In this document: positions 1 to 8,637 of the stretch, piece by piece
Layout of the letters: every line of letters begins with the position of its first letter
How positions within the stretch are numbered: the stretch's first letter is position 1
Assembly (NCBI GenBank): GCA_035548835.1
Contig: DASZSB010000194.1
Coordinates: 1 to 64,000, forward strand
Direction of reading: 5' to 3'
From: FEN-1219 sp035548835
GTDB lineage: Bacteria; Pseudomonadota; Gammaproteobacteria; Steroidobacterales; Rariloculaceae
DNA length: 64,000 nucleotides
The notes under the pieces: model-generated
What the model saw: only the letters and a program-made list of their open reading frames with translations
Databases searched by the model: none
Told to the model about the DNA's origin: nothing
Program-made: the position numbers and the translations under genes

Positions 1-427
1 TGCCGAGCTCGAAGTTGCCGCCGTTCATCCACCACACGGCGAGCCCCACGGCGATCAGCAGCAGCACGAGCACGGATACGACCCATACGGTGATCTGCCG
101 CTCGTCGCGCAGCTTGATCGTCTTGCTCGGCTGGATCTGCACCTCCTCGAGCTTGGCCTGGCGGCCATACATCTCCATGAGGCTGCGCTGATCGAGCCCG
201 AGACGCTGCGCGTACTGGCGGACGTAGCCCTTGACGAACACGGGCACGCCGATCTGCTCGAAGCGGTTGTCTTCGAGCGCGGCCAGCTGACGCGCCTCGA
301 TGCGCAACTCGGTCGCGATCTGCTCGATCGTCAGATCTTTGGCGACTCGCGCATCGCGGAGTATCTGGCCAAGATTAGGGGACGCCGACGCTGCCGTTTC
401 GGCGGCCGGCTGCTCGCTATCGGCCAT
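1..427 (-). CDS. rodZ: RodZ-family cytoskeletal/cell-shape protein, N-terminal part (cut by window edge)
   Basis: I read 142 residues before the left edge. An N-terminal Xre-type helix-turn-helix spans about residues 18-85 (LGQILRDARVAK, then VPVFVKGYVRQYA). A basic linker follows, then one membrane helix at about 111-133, and then the start of a periplasmic part. This is the RodZ layout; RodZ links MreB to the cell-wall elongation machinery. The ATG lies inside the end of pilW, an 11-base overlap, as in the ndk-rlmN-pilF-rodZ cluster of pseudomonads and xanthomonads. The C-terminal periplasmic domain is outside the window. Confidence 0.9.
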   Translation of the reverse strand, partial: MADSEQPAAETAASASPNLGQILRDARVAKDLTIEQIATELRIEARQLAALEDNRFEQIGVPVFVKGYVRQYAQRLGLDQRSLMEMYGRQAKLEEVQIQPSKTIKLRDERQITVWVVSVLVLLLIAVGLAVWWMNGGNFELG

Positions 428-1184
428 CGCGCCTCTGTTGCTCTTCTTCGAGTTTGGCGAGCTCGGGGGAACCCTGGAAGCCGGAGCGCAGCTTCGCAGC
501 GCACCTGTCGGCCGCCTCGTGATTCTTGAGTTGGGTTTCGACGTTGACGCACATCAGCAACACGGGGGCCGTGGGCATCTGCGATTCGAGGAATCGCTGC
601 ACGAACGCGCGCGCCTGCAGGAAGTTCCCACCCTCGTACGACATCTCCATCATGTTCGTCAGCGCGTCGGGGAACGTCGGATTGCGCGCGAGAGCGCTGC
701 GGAAGTACTCCGCCGCTTTGTCCGCGGCGCCTGCACTGCGCGCGCACACGCCGGCGTTCGTGAACGCGACCTCGGGCGTCGCGTAGGTCGGATTCTCGGC
801 CGCCCGCTTGAAGAACGGCTCCGCATCCGGCCAGCGGTTCTGCCGGCACAGGAATACGGCGTAGGCATTCGCCGAGGCCGAATTGCCGGGCTCGAGCTGC
901 GTGGCGCGTTTGTAGTGCATCTCGGCCTCGTCGAGCATGCCGAGCTGGTCGTACGCGATGGCGATGACGGAGTGGGCGTCCGCGAGCCGCGGATTCTGCT
1001 TCAGCGCACGCTGCAGCCGCTCCATCGCGAGATCGAGCCGTCCCTGGCGCAGATAGCCGGCGCCGAGATTCACGTTCGCGACCGCCGCCTCGTTGTCGCG
1101 TTCCCGGTCACGCGGGCGCGCGGCGTGCACACCCACGGCAGCCAACGACAGAACCAACAACAGCGCCAAGCGGATTGTGCTCAT
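417..1184 (-). CDS. pilW: Type IV pilus biogenesis lipoprotein-like TPR protein PilW/PilF
   Basis: 255 residues. A signal sequence (residues 1-21, ending VGVHAA) is followed by consecutive TPR units, e.g. residues 36-100 with ANVNLGAGYLRQGRLDLAM. The length and TPR pattern match PilF/PilW, the pilotin that helps the PilQ secretin assemble in the outer membrane. I see no clear lipobox cysteine at the signal-peptide end, unlike classic PilF. The start ATG overlaps the rlmN stop as ATGA, and the stop overlaps rodZ, so these genes are co-transcribed. The pilin gene at the right edge fits a type IV pilus. Confidence 0.88.
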   Translation of the reverse strand: MSTIRLALLLVLSLAAVGVHAARPRDRERDNEAAVANVNLGAGYLRQGRLDLAMERLQRALKQNPRLADAHSVIAIAYDQLGMLDEAEMHYKRATQLEPGNSASANAYAVFLCRQNRWPDAEPFFKRAAENPTYATPEVAFTNAGVCARSAGAADKAAEYFRSALARNPTFPDALTNMMEMSYEGGNFLQARAFVQRFLESQMPTAPVLLMCVNVETQLKNHEAADRCAAKLRSGFQGSPELAKLEEEQQRRDGR

Positions 1185-2296
1185 GGACTGCTCGCTCCCA
1201 TTACCCGGTCGCCGAGACGCACGCGTTGCCGATCCCGCACCCGCCCGGCGAGCTGTCCACACGCGGCGGCGATATCGTCGCCGCGCGGCCGACGGATCGT
1301 CGCAATCAGGCCCGCGTTGCGCAGCGTCTGCCAGAAGGCATCGATCGCCGGCGGCTGCGAGCAGCGGAATTCGGACTCGGGGAACGCGTTGAAGGGAATC
1401 AGATTGACCTTGGCCGGACGGTTGCGCAGCAGCTTGATGAGCTGCCGCGCCTGCGGCACGGAATCGTTGACACCGTCGAGCAGCACGTACTCGAACGTGA
1501 TCTGCCGGCTGGCCTGGCCGGCGGCGTAAGTCCAGCACGCATCGAGCAGCTCCGCGATCGGGTGCACCTTGTTGATGGGCACGAGCCGGTCGCGCAGCTC
1601 GTCGGTCGGAGCGTGCAGCGAGACTGCGAGCGCAACGTTGCAGTCGGTCGCGAGCTTCATGATCTGCGGCACCACGCCCGCCGTGCTGATCGTGACGCGT
1701 CGGCGCGAGAGCCCGTAGGCCTGATCGTCGATCAGCAGCTGCACCACGGGCAGCACGTTGCGATAGTTCGCGAGCGGCTCGCCCATGCCCATGAACACGA
1801 CGTTCGTGATGGTGGCAGGTGCCAGCTCGCGGGCCGCGAGCACGACCTGGCTCATGATCTCGGCCGAGCTCAGGTTGCGATTGAACCCCTGGTGACCGGT
1901 AGCACAGAACGCGCAGTCGAGCGCGCAGCCGGCCTGCGACGAGATGCACAGCGTGCCGCGGCTCGGCTCCGGGATGTACACGGTTTCGACGGCCTGGCCG
2001 GCGCCGACGTCGAGCAGCCATTTGCGCGTGCCGTCGTCGGAGTGCTCGCGCTTCAGCACCGGCGGCAGGGAGAGCACGGTCATCTCCTTCAGCTGCCTGC
2101 GCAGCGCCGCGCTGAGATCCGTCATCGCATCGAAATCGGGCTCATGCCGCTGGTACAGCCAGCGCATGATCTGCCGCGCCCGGTACGGCTTTTCGTCCAG
2201 GTTCTCGAAAAACTCGACCAGGCGCGGCCCCGGCATGCCGAGCAGGCTCAGCTTGCCGGGTTCCTTGCCGGGCAGTGTTACCGCGTCCGCGGACAA
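1181..2296 (-). CDS. rlmN: 23S rRNA/tRNA adenine-C2 methyltransferase RlmN
   Basis: 371 residues, radical SAM enzyme that methylates A2503 of 23S rRNA and A37 of some tRNAs. The cluster motif CALDCAFC gives C124, C128 and C131. The two extra catalytic cysteines of the family are also visible: C117 in RGTLCISS and C346 in the IAAACGQL segment near the C terminus. Its start overlaps the ndk end by 19 bases and its stop overlaps pilW by 4, so it sits within an ndk-rlmN-pilW-rodZ operon. Confidence 0.96.
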   Translation of the reverse strand: MSADAVTLPGKEPGKLSLLGMPGPRLVEFFENLDEKPYRARQIMRWLYQRHEPDFDAMTDLSAALRRQLKEMTVLSLPPVLKREHSDDGTRKWLLDVGAGQAVETVYIPEPSRGTLCISSQAGCALDCAFCATGHQGFNRNLSSAEIMSQVVLAARELAPATITNVVFMGMGEPLANYRNVLPVVQLLIDDQAYGLSRRRVTISTAGVVPQIMKLATDCNVALAVSLHAPTDELRDRLVPINKVHPIAELLDACWTYAAGQASRQITFEYVLLDGVNDSVPQARQLIKLLRNRPAKVNLIPFNAFPESEFRCSQPPAIDAFWQTLRNAGLIATIRRPRGDDIAAACGQLAGRVRDRQRVRLGDRVMGASSP

Positions 2297-2709
2297 AGCT
2301 CGGCCTCGCTGAAGAAGAACGCGATCTCGGTGGCGGCCGTGGCCGGGCCGTCCGAGCCGTGCACCACGTTCTCCTCGATGGAAGTCGCGAAGTCCGCGCG
2401 GATCGTGCCCGGCGCGGCCTGCTTCGGATTAGTGGCGCCCATGAGGTCGCGATTGACCTTGATGGCGTTCTCGCCTTCCAGCACCTGCACCATGACGGGC
2501 CCGGAGCTCATGTACTTCACGAGGTCATTGAAGAACGGGCGCTGACGGTGCACCGCATAGAAACCTTCGGCCTGATCGGTCCGCAGCTTCAGCATCTTGG
2601 CACCGACGATCTTGAGCCCCGCGGACTCGAAACGCCGATACACCTCGCCGATCAGATTCTTCGCGACGCCATCGGGTTTGACGATGGACAGAGTACGCTC
2701 GACAGCCAT
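2278..2709 (-). CDS. ndk: Nucleoside diphosphate kinase
   Basis: 143 residues, the usual family length. It starts AVERTLSIVKPDGV and carries the active-site stretch NVVHGSDG with phosphohistidine H117. It transfers gamma-phosphate from ATP to NDPs in the cytoplasm. The C terminus overlaps the rlmN start by 19 bases, and the family's closing motif FFF..E is followed by a short tail (LCPRTR). It is first in the run down to rodZ and lies 45 bases after iscA. Confidence 0.96.
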   Translation of the reverse strand: MAVERTLSIVKPDGVAKNLIGEVYRRFESAGLKIVGAKMLKLRTDQAEGFYAVHRQRPFFNDLVKYMSSGPVMVQVLEGENAIKVNRDLMGATNPKQAAPGTIRADFATSIEENVVHGSDGPATAATEIAFFFSEAELCPRTR

Positions 2710-2754
2710 TGTTCACCTTGCAGGAAGTTACAGTTGAGAAAAAACGCTCGCGCT

Positions 2755-3078
2755 TCAGACGCTGAAGCTCTCGCCGCACCCGCACTCGCCTTTGACGTTC
2801 GGGTTGCGGAACTTGAAGGCCTCGTTCAGCCCTTCCTTCACGAAATCCACTTCGGTGCCGTCGATGAGCCCGAGGCTCCCGGCATCCACGATCACTTTCA
2901 CGCCGCCTTCGTCGAACACGACGTCGTCGGGCTTGACCGCATCGGCGTAGTCGATGGTGTACGCCCACCCGTTGCAACCGCTGCGGCGAACGCCGAGCCT
3001 AAGTCCCACGCCGCTGCCCCGCTTCGCAAGGTAGTTGCGCACGCGTGTCGCCGCATTCGAAGTCAGTGAGATCGCCAT
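2755..3078 (-). CDS. iscA: A-type iron-sulfur carrier protein (IscA/ErpA family)
   Basis: 107 residues, the same length as E. coli IscA, with the three ligand cysteines at the same positions: C35 (SGCNGWAY), C99 and C101 (ECGCGESF). It carries or delivers Fe-S clusters to apoproteins. It begins 2 bases after the IscU-like gene ends, so it is the last gene of trmJ-iscS-iscU-like-iscA. With no second A-type protein in view it could also fill the ErpA role. Confidence 0.92.
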   Translation of the reverse strand: MAISLTSNAATRVRNYLAKRGSGVGLRLGVRRSGCNGWAYTIDYADAVKPDDVVFDEGGVKVIVDAGSLGLIDGTEVDFVKEGLNEAFKFRNPNVKGECGCGESFSV

Positions 3079-3080
3079 CG

Positions 3081-3467
3081 TTAACGTCCCTCGTTGTTGC
3101 CGGCGGCGACCTGACTCATGCAGGCCGCAACCGCATCCTCGATCCGCAGCAGCTTACCGAGCTTCTCCACGGGCACGTTCAGCCCGGCGCACACGGCCCG
3201 TGCGTCGAGCCCGCGTGCCTCCGCGCTGGACCGGCCTTCGAGCCACTCGGCGACCTTGCTCGCAGCCGCCACCGTGTGTGGACAACCGAAAACCTGGAAT
3301 CGCGCCGACTGGACGACGCCGCCCTGCACCTGCAGCTGGAAACGCACCCACACCTGCAGGGTGCGGTCTTCGGCCTCGCCCGACACCAGACCGGGCAAGC
3401 CTTGCGGCAGTTCCCCGGCTCTGCCGAGCGCCTCGAAATAGCGCGCTACCGCGGCGCCGTATTCCAT
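3081..3467 (-). CDS. Degenerate IscU-like iron-sulfur scaffold protein
   Basis: 128 residues. It resembles IscU in length, in the FGCPHT motif (C62, matching IscU C63 in FGCGSA) and in the closing IEDAVAAC helix (IscU: AEDAIKAA). Two of the three cluster-ligand cysteines of IscU are gone. The region expected to hold C37 reads LPGLVSGEAED, and the HCS of the third site is replaced by EKLGKLL. The remaining cysteines (C93, C116) are at non-canonical places. It lies between iscS and iscA, so a role in Fe-S assembly is likely. Canonical scaffolding is doubtful from these residues; a sulfur-relay or regulatory partner is possible. Confidence 0.75.
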   Translation of the reverse strand: MEYGAAVARYFEALGRAGELPQGLPGLVSGEAEDRTLQVWVRFQLQVQGGVVQSARFQVFGCPHTVAAASKVAEWLEGRSSAEARGLDARAVCAGLNVPVEKLGKLLRIEDAVAACMSQVAAGNNEGR

Positions 3468-3487
3468 AGACAGCTCAATAGTTTAGC

Positions 3488-4660
3488 TCAAAAGCCCGAG
3501 CCCGAGCACCACGCGGGCGCCGATTTCGCGAGCGACCGCAACCTCGCGACCGCATCGGCGACCCGCGCGGCGGCCCGCTCGACCTCGGCAACCGTCGTGA
3601 ACCGGCCCACGCTGAAGCGCAGCGAGCTGCCCGCCAGCGTGTCGGAAAGCCCCATGCCCGTGAGGACGTGCGATGCCTCCGGGCTGTCGGCCGCGCAGGC
3701 CGACCCGGCCGAGGCGGCCACGCCGCCGAGCGCGTAGCGAAGGCTCTCGCCTTCGACGCCGGGAAACGTCACGTTCAGCAGATGCGCCGCCCGGCTCTCC
3801 GGCGCGCCGTTCTGGCGCACGCCGGGGATCCCTGCCAGCCCCTGCCAGAGCCGGTCGCGCAGCGCGGCCAGCCGAGGCCCTTCCATGCCGGGGTCCGCGA
3901 GCTCGTAGGCGCGGCCCATGCCGACGATCTGGTGTGTGGCCAGGGTACCGGCCCGCAGACCCCGCTCCTGCTCCCCGCCGTGCAGTTCAGGGACCAGGCG
4001 TACGTCGGGACGTACGTACAAGGCGCCGACGCCCTTCGGGCCACAGACCTTGTGCGCCGTCAGCGAGCACAGGTCGATCGGCAGCGTGGCAAGATCGAGC
4101 GGCACCTTGCCGACGCTCTGGGCGGCATCGACGTGGAACGGCACGCGCCGCTCTCGGCAGGCGGCGCCGATCGCGGCCACGTCCTGGATCACGCCGGTCT
4201 CGTTGTTCACGTGCATGACCGACACGAGCGCGGTGTCCACACGGATCGCCGCGGCGACGCGCGCCGGATCGACGCGGCCGTCGGCCTCGGCGTCCACGTA
4301 GGTCACGGGGACCCCGTCGGTTTCCAGCGCGCGTGCCGTATCGAGCACGGACTTGTGCTCGATGCGCGACGTCACGAGGTGCGGCCGCGCGCCGCCGGCC
4401 CGCCGCAGGACCCCCTTCAGCGCGAGGTTGTTGGCCTCCGTTGCACCCGACGTGAACACCAGATGCTCGGGCCGTGCGCCCACACGCGCCGCGACGGCCG
4501 CGCGCGCGGCCTCCACGAGCGCACGCGCCCGCCGGCCCGCCGCGTGCTGCGACGACGGATTGCCGTACTCGTGCTCGAGACACCTCCGCATGACCGCCAC
4601 GACGGCCGGATCGACGGGCGACGTCGCCGCGTAATCGAGGTAGATGACCTCGTCCTTCAC
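3488..4660 (-). CDS. iscS: Cysteine desulfurase (IscS/NifS family)
   Basis: 390 residues. PLP-binding lysine K204 lies in SLTAHKVCGPKG, the cofactor histidine in TSRIEHKSVL, and the persulfide-carrying cysteine C322 in ASAGSACAADS. It removes sulfur from cysteine for Fe-S clusters and tRNA thiolation. The C terminus after the family core is a short tail ending SGSGF. Its ATG overlaps the trmJ stop by 4 bases. No iscR, hscB, hscA or fdx gene is adjacent, so this is a reduced isc locus. Confidence 0.94.
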   Translation of the reverse strand: MKDEVIYLDYAATSPVDPAVVAVMRRCLEHEYGNPSSQHAAGRRARALVEAARAAVAARVGARPEHLVFTSGATEANNLALKGVLRRAGGARPHLVTSRIEHKSVLDTARALETDGVPVTYVDAEADGRVDPARVAAAIRVDTALVSVMHVNNETGVIQDVAAIGAACRERRVPFHVDAAQSVGKVPLDLATLPIDLCSLTAHKVCGPKGVGALYVRPDVRLVPELHGGEQERGLRAGTLATHQIVGMGRAYELADPGMEGPRLAALRDRLWQGLAGIPGVRQNGAPESRAAHLLNVTFPGVEGESLRYALGGVAASAGSACAADSPEASHVLTGMGLSDTLAGSSLRFSVGRFTTVAEVERAAARVADAVARLRSLAKSAPAWCSGSGF

Positions 4661-5397
4661 TTCGCGCGCGGCGGCTGCCGCTTGGCCGGGTCCAGCGACG
4701 TCAGCATGCCGCGCAGGATGTTGACCTCGTTCTGATCGAGCGTCGCCTTCAGGAAAATCCGGCGCAGCTTCAGCCTGATCTGCTTCTGGTGCTCCGGATG
4801 CAGGAACCCGGAATCCGTCAGCAGGCGCTCGAGGTGCTCATGCAACCCTTCGAGCTCGGCCGCGGTCGCGAGCGGCTCGTCGCTCTGCGGCCCCCTGGCG
4901 GCCTCGCGCTCGGGCGCGGCCATGCGCAGCTCGTAGCAGAGCACCTGCACGGCCATCGCGAGGTTCAGCGAGCTGTAGCCCGGCGCCGTCGGAATGTGCA
5001 CGAGCTGCTGGCAGCGCGCGAGATCGTCGTTCGTGAGGCCGGACTGCTCGGGCCCCATGAGGATGGCCACCTTGCTGCCCGGCAGACGGTCGCGCCAGAT
5101 CGTGACGGCGCACTCGCGCGGATCCACGATCGGCAACGCAATCGTGCGCAGCCGGGCGCTCGCGCCGACGACCCAGCCGCAATCCGCGATCGCGTCGTTC
5201 AGATCGCCGTACACGCGCGCCATCGCGAGCAGATCGTCGGCGCCGGCGGCGCGCGCGGTCGCTTCCTCGCTCGGGAACTGCCGCGGCCGCACGAGCGCGA
5301 GATCGGAAAGCCCCATCGTCTTCATCGCACGCGCGGTCGCTCCGATGTTGCCGGGGTGAGAGGTGTCGACGAGGACGATGCGGACGGGAATGTGCAC
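4657..5397 (-). CDS. trmJ: tRNA (Cm32/Um32) 2'-O-methyltransferase TrmJ
   Basis: 246 residues, SPOUT-class knotted methyltransferase. Family signatures are the N-terminal LVDTSHPGNIGATARAMK, the middle ILMGPEQSGLTNDD and the knot motif GYSSLNLAMAVQV. It methylates the ribose of tRNA residue 32. It overlaps iscS by ATGA. In many gammaproteobacteria trmJ precedes the isc genes, usually with iscR between; iscR is absent here. It is divergent from suhB with 91 bases between the start codons. Confidence 0.95.
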   Translation of the reverse strand: MHIPVRIVLVDTSHPGNIGATARAMKTMGLSDLALVRPRQFPSEEATARAAGADDLLAMARVYGDLNDAIADCGWVVGASARLRTIALPIVDPRECAVTIWRDRLPGSKVAILMGPEQSGLTNDDLARCQQLVHIPTAPGYSSLNLAMAVQVLCYELRMAAPEREAARGPQSDEPLATAAELEGLHEHLERLLTDSGFLHPEHQKQIRLKLRRIFLKATLDQNEVNILRGMLTSLDPAKRQPPRAK

Positions 5398-5488
5398 TGC
5401 GTGAGGACCGCCATGCGCGCCCGCGGTACGTACCGGCGGCGTCGCGGGTTTGCCAGGGAGCCGGCGAGTATTCTACGCTGCGCGCCCA

Positions 5489-6280
5489 ATGCACGGCATG
5501 GTCAACATCGCAGTCCGCGCGGCGCGGCGCGCGGGCGAGCTCATGGTTCGACAGATGAACCAGCTCGAATCGCTGCGGGTCGTCGAAAAGAGCCGCAACG
5601 ACTTCGTCACGCAGGTGGATCAGGCCGCCGAGGCCGCGATCATCGAGGTCATCCGGGACCACCATCCCGATCACGCCATCCTGGCCGAGGAAAGCGGTGC
5701 CTCCGGCGAGCACGAATACCAGTGGATCATCGATCCGCTCGACGGCACCACGAACTACGTGCACGGGTTTCCCGTGTTCTCCGTGTCGATCGCCGTGGCC
5801 CACCGCGGCGAGATCGAGCATGGCGTGGTCTACGACCCGCTGCGCCAGGAGATCTTCACGGCGAGCCGCGGCCAGGGCGCACAGCTCGACGGCCGCAGGA
5901 TCCGCGTGAGCAAGCGCACGAGCCTGCAGCAGTCGCTGATCGCGACGGGCTTTCCGTACCGCGCGAACCTGCAGTACCTCGACCGCTACATGCAGATGCT
6001 GCGTGCCGTGATGCTCGAGACGGCCGGCGTGCGCCGCCCGGGCTCCGCCGCGCTCGATCTGTGCTACGTGGCCGCGGGCCGCGTCGACGCGTTCTTCGAG
6101 TTCGGCTTGAGCAAGTGGGACACGGCTGCGGGCGCGTTGATGATCCGCGAAGCCGGCGGCCGCATCAGCGACTTCCACGGCACGGACGGTTACTTCGAGA
6201 GCGGCAACGTCGTCGCCGGCAACCCGAAGATCTACGCCGCGCTCTCGAAGCTCGTCGCTCCGTTCGCGGCCGGCCTCTGA
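5489..6280 (+). CDS. suhB: Inositol monophosphatase family protein SuhB
   Basis: 263 residues from the ATG at 5489. I preferred this to an upstream in-frame ATG at 5450 because MHGMVNIAVRAARRAG matches the E. coli SuhB N terminus. Metal and catalytic motifs are AEESGASG, DPLDGTTNYVHGF and the C-terminal SKWDTAAGALMIREAGG. It hydrolyses inositol-1-phosphate; in E. coli it also joins rRNA antitermination complexes. It is divergent from trmJ and convergent with secD, whose stop begins 1 base beyond this stop. Confidence 0.94.
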   Translation: MHGMVNIAVRAARRAGELMVRQMNQLESLRVVEKSRNDFVTQVDQAAEAAIIEVIRDHHPDHAILAEESGASGEHEYQWIIDPLDGTTNYVHGFPVFSVSIAVAHRGEIEHGVVYDPLRQEIFTASRGQGAQLDGRRIRVSKRTSLQQSLIATGFPYRANLQYLDRYMQMLRAVMLETAGVRRPGSAALDLCYVAAGRVDAFFEFGLSKWDTAAGALMIREAGGRISDFHGTDGYFESGNVVAGNPKIYAALSKLVAPFAAGL

Positions 6281-6281
6281 C

Positions 6282-8213
6282 CTAGGTCGCGGCCGGCGCC
6301 TTCGCGGACGAGGCCGTATAAGGCCCGCCGCCGACCGAGATGCTCTTCAGGTTCGTCTTGCCGCCGTAGGCCAGGTTCACGAGCGCTCGGGTCACCGTGA
6401 TGGCCGTGAACATCGACGTCACGATACCGATCGACAGCGTCACGGCGAAGCCCTTGATCGGGCCCGTGCCGAACATGAACAGCACGATGCCGGCGATCAG
6501 CGTCGTGAGGTTCGCATCGACGATGGTCGAGTACGCCTTGTCGAAGCCCGCCCGGATGCTCGCCTGCGGCGTGCTGCCGTTGCGCAGCTCCTCGCGGATG
6601 CGCTCGTAGATCAGCACGTTCGCGTCGATGGCCATGCCCATCGTGAGCACGATACCCGCGATGCCAGGCAGCGTGAGCACGAACGAGAACAGCGACATCA
6701 CCGACACGAGCATGACGACGTTCGCCAGCAGCGCGATGTTCGCGAGAATGCCCATCAACCGGTAGTAGAACGAGATCCACAGCACAACCAGCAGATACCC
6801 GATGATCGTGGCGCGAATGCCGCGATCGATATTGTCCTGGCCGAGCGACGGGCCGATCGTGCGCTCCTCCACCGGCACGATCGGCGCAGCCAGCGAGCCG
6901 GCACGCAGCAGCAGCGAAAGATCGCGGGCTTCGAACACGGTCAGGCCCGTGATCTCGAACCGGTTCGAGAACACGCCGTTGATGCGGGCGTTGTTGATGA
7001 CGGTTTCCTTGCGCTTCGGCGGCCCGGGCACCATCTTGCCGTCGCGCTCGACGAGCTGCGGCTGGTCCTCGATGAACAGCACGGCCATGTTCCGGCCGAG
7101 GTTGTTGATCGTGGTGTCGAGCATCTTGCGGGCGCCGGCCGCGTCGAGCCGCACCTGCACGGCGGGCTGGCCGTTGCTCGGGTTCGAAACCGCGTCGATC
7201 AGGTTGCCGCCGGACGCGATCACGTCGCGGCGCAGCAGGATCGGCGTTCCGTCCTTCGTCTTCTGCAGCTCGGAGCCGATCGGCGCGCGGCCGCGGCGTT
7301 CCGCGTCGAATGCGTTGTTCTCCATGTCGACGAGATGGAACTCGAGCGTCGCCGTGGAGCCGAGCACGCGCTTCGCCTGACCGGGGTCCTGCACGCCCGG
7401 CAGCTCGACCAGGATACGGTCGAGGCCCTGGCGCTGCACGACGGCTTCCGACACGCCGATGGCGTTGACGCGGTTGCGCAGCGTCAGCGTGTTCTGCTGG
7501 ATCGCGAAATCCTGCCGTTCCTTGATGGCGGCCGGAGTCAGCCGCACGAGGAAACCCGGCCGCCCGTCGACGTCGCCGCGGTCGATGATCAGGCGGCTCG
7601 TGAGCTGGCCGAGCTGGACCAGCTGGTCGCCGGTCTCGAGCTTGCGGATCATGGCCTCGGCGCGATCCATGTCGCCGGGCTCGACGATCGCGATGCGCAG
7701 CACGCCGTCGGCAATGCGGATATCGTTGCGGATGTTGCCCTGCCGGAACTGCTGCCGCAGGTCCGATTCGTAGGTCTGCAGGAACTGATTGACCGCGGCG
7801 TTCAGGTCCACCTGATACAGGAAGTGCACGCCGCCGCGCAGGTCGAGACCGAGCGACATCGGCTTGAGTCCCACGGCGCGCAGCCACGCCGGTGTTCGCG
7901 ACGACGTGGTCAGCGCCGCCACGTTGTTGGGCAGCGCGTCACGCAACGCATCGTTCGCCCGCAGCTGCTGCTCAACGGTCTCGAACCGCACGAGCGCCGC
8001 CGGACCGTTCTGCTCGATCGACAGGAACGGGATGTTCTTTTCCATCAGCGCGGTGCGGATCTGCGTGATCGTGGTCTGATCGACCGCCACGCCATCCGCG
8101 CGCGACACCTGCACCGCCTCGTCCTCGCCGAAGAGATTCGGCAGCGCCAGGATCATCGCCACGAAGACGATGCCGAAGACCAGCAGATTCTTCCAGAGCG
8201 GGTAGCGATTCAT
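6282..8213 (-). CDS. secD: Protein translocase subunit SecD
   Basis: 643 residues. An N-terminal membrane helix (LLVFGIVFVAMILALP) is followed by the periplasmic part with LGLDLRGGVHFLYQVD. Five more C-terminal helices carry the RND-type TMGMAIDANVLIYERIREEL motif. SecD with SecF uses the proton gradient to help release secreted proteins. It ends against suhB, and no secF follows, which is unusual since yajC-secD-secF is the normal order. The length fits SecD alone, so this is not a SecDF fusion. Confidence 0.96.
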   Translation of the reverse strand: MNRYPLWKNLLVFGIVFVAMILALPNLFGEDEAVQVSRADGVAVDQTTITQIRTALMEKNIPFLSIEQNGPAALVRFETVEQQLRANDALRDALPNNVAALTTSSRTPAWLRAVGLKPMSLGLDLRGGVHFLYQVDLNAAVNQFLQTYESDLRQQFRQGNIRNDIRIADGVLRIAIVEPGDMDRAEAMIRKLETGDQLVQLGQLTSRLIIDRGDVDGRPGFLVRLTPAAIKERQDFAIQQNTLTLRNRVNAIGVSEAVVQRQGLDRILVELPGVQDPGQAKRVLGSTATLEFHLVDMENNAFDAERRGRAPIGSELQKTKDGTPILLRRDVIASGGNLIDAVSNPSNGQPAVQVRLDAAGARKMLDTTINNLGRNMAVLFIEDQPQLVERDGKMVPGPPKRKETVINNARINGVFSNRFEITGLTVFEARDLSLLLRAGSLAAPIVPVEERTIGPSLGQDNIDRGIRATIIGYLLVVLWISFYYRLMGILANIALLANVVMLVSVMSLFSFVLTLPGIAGIVLTMGMAIDANVLIYERIREELRNGSTPQASIRAGFDKAYSTIVDANLTTLIAGIVLFMFGTGPIKGFAVTLSIGIVTSMFTAITVTRALVNLAYGGKTNLKSISVGGGPYTASSAKAPAAT

Positions 8214-8234
8214 GGCGTTGGCTCGTGCGAACGG

Positions 8235-8579
8235 CTAGACGTGCTTCAGCGTATCTTTGGGCAACACGGCCGCGATCGATTGCCGCTGGACCTTGATCCT
8301 GACCCCATCGGCGATCTCGACGGTCACGAACTGCTCGCCGAGGTCCGTGACCTTGCCGAGCACGCCGCCGCCGGTGACGATCTCGGTGCCCGCGGTCAGT
8401 GCCTCGATCATCTGGCGGTGCTCCTTCTGCTTCTTCTGCTGCGGCCGGATCAGCAGGAAGTAGAACACCACGATCAGCAGGACGGGCAGCAACAAGGCGC
8501 TGAGCGGATTGCCCGCGCCACCGGCAGCGCCCGTCTGGGCGGCCGCGTCGCTAATGAACAGGTTCAGTAGGGATTCCAT
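8235..8579 (-). CDS. yajC: Preprotein translocase accessory subunit YajC
   Basis: 114 residues from the ATG at 8579; a longer upstream reading frame lacks homology. A single membrane helix spans about residues 26-44 (LSALLLPVLLIVVFYFLLI), followed by RPQQKKQKEHRQM and the conserved GGVLGKVTDLGEQFVTVEIADG. YajC associates with SecDF in the inner membrane. It lies 21 bases before secD and 58 after tgt. Confidence 0.95.
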   Translation of the reverse strand: MESLLNLFISDAAAQTGAAGGAGNPLSALLLPVLLIVVFYFLLIRPQQKKQKEHRQMIEALTAGTEIVTGGGVLGKVTDLGEQFVTVEIADGVRIKVQRQSIAAVLPKDTLKHV

Positions 8580-8637
8580 GGTCGATCCAATGCCGTAAGC
8601 GCGTAGGGTAACGTGGGAACTCGGGAAACGCGCGGCA

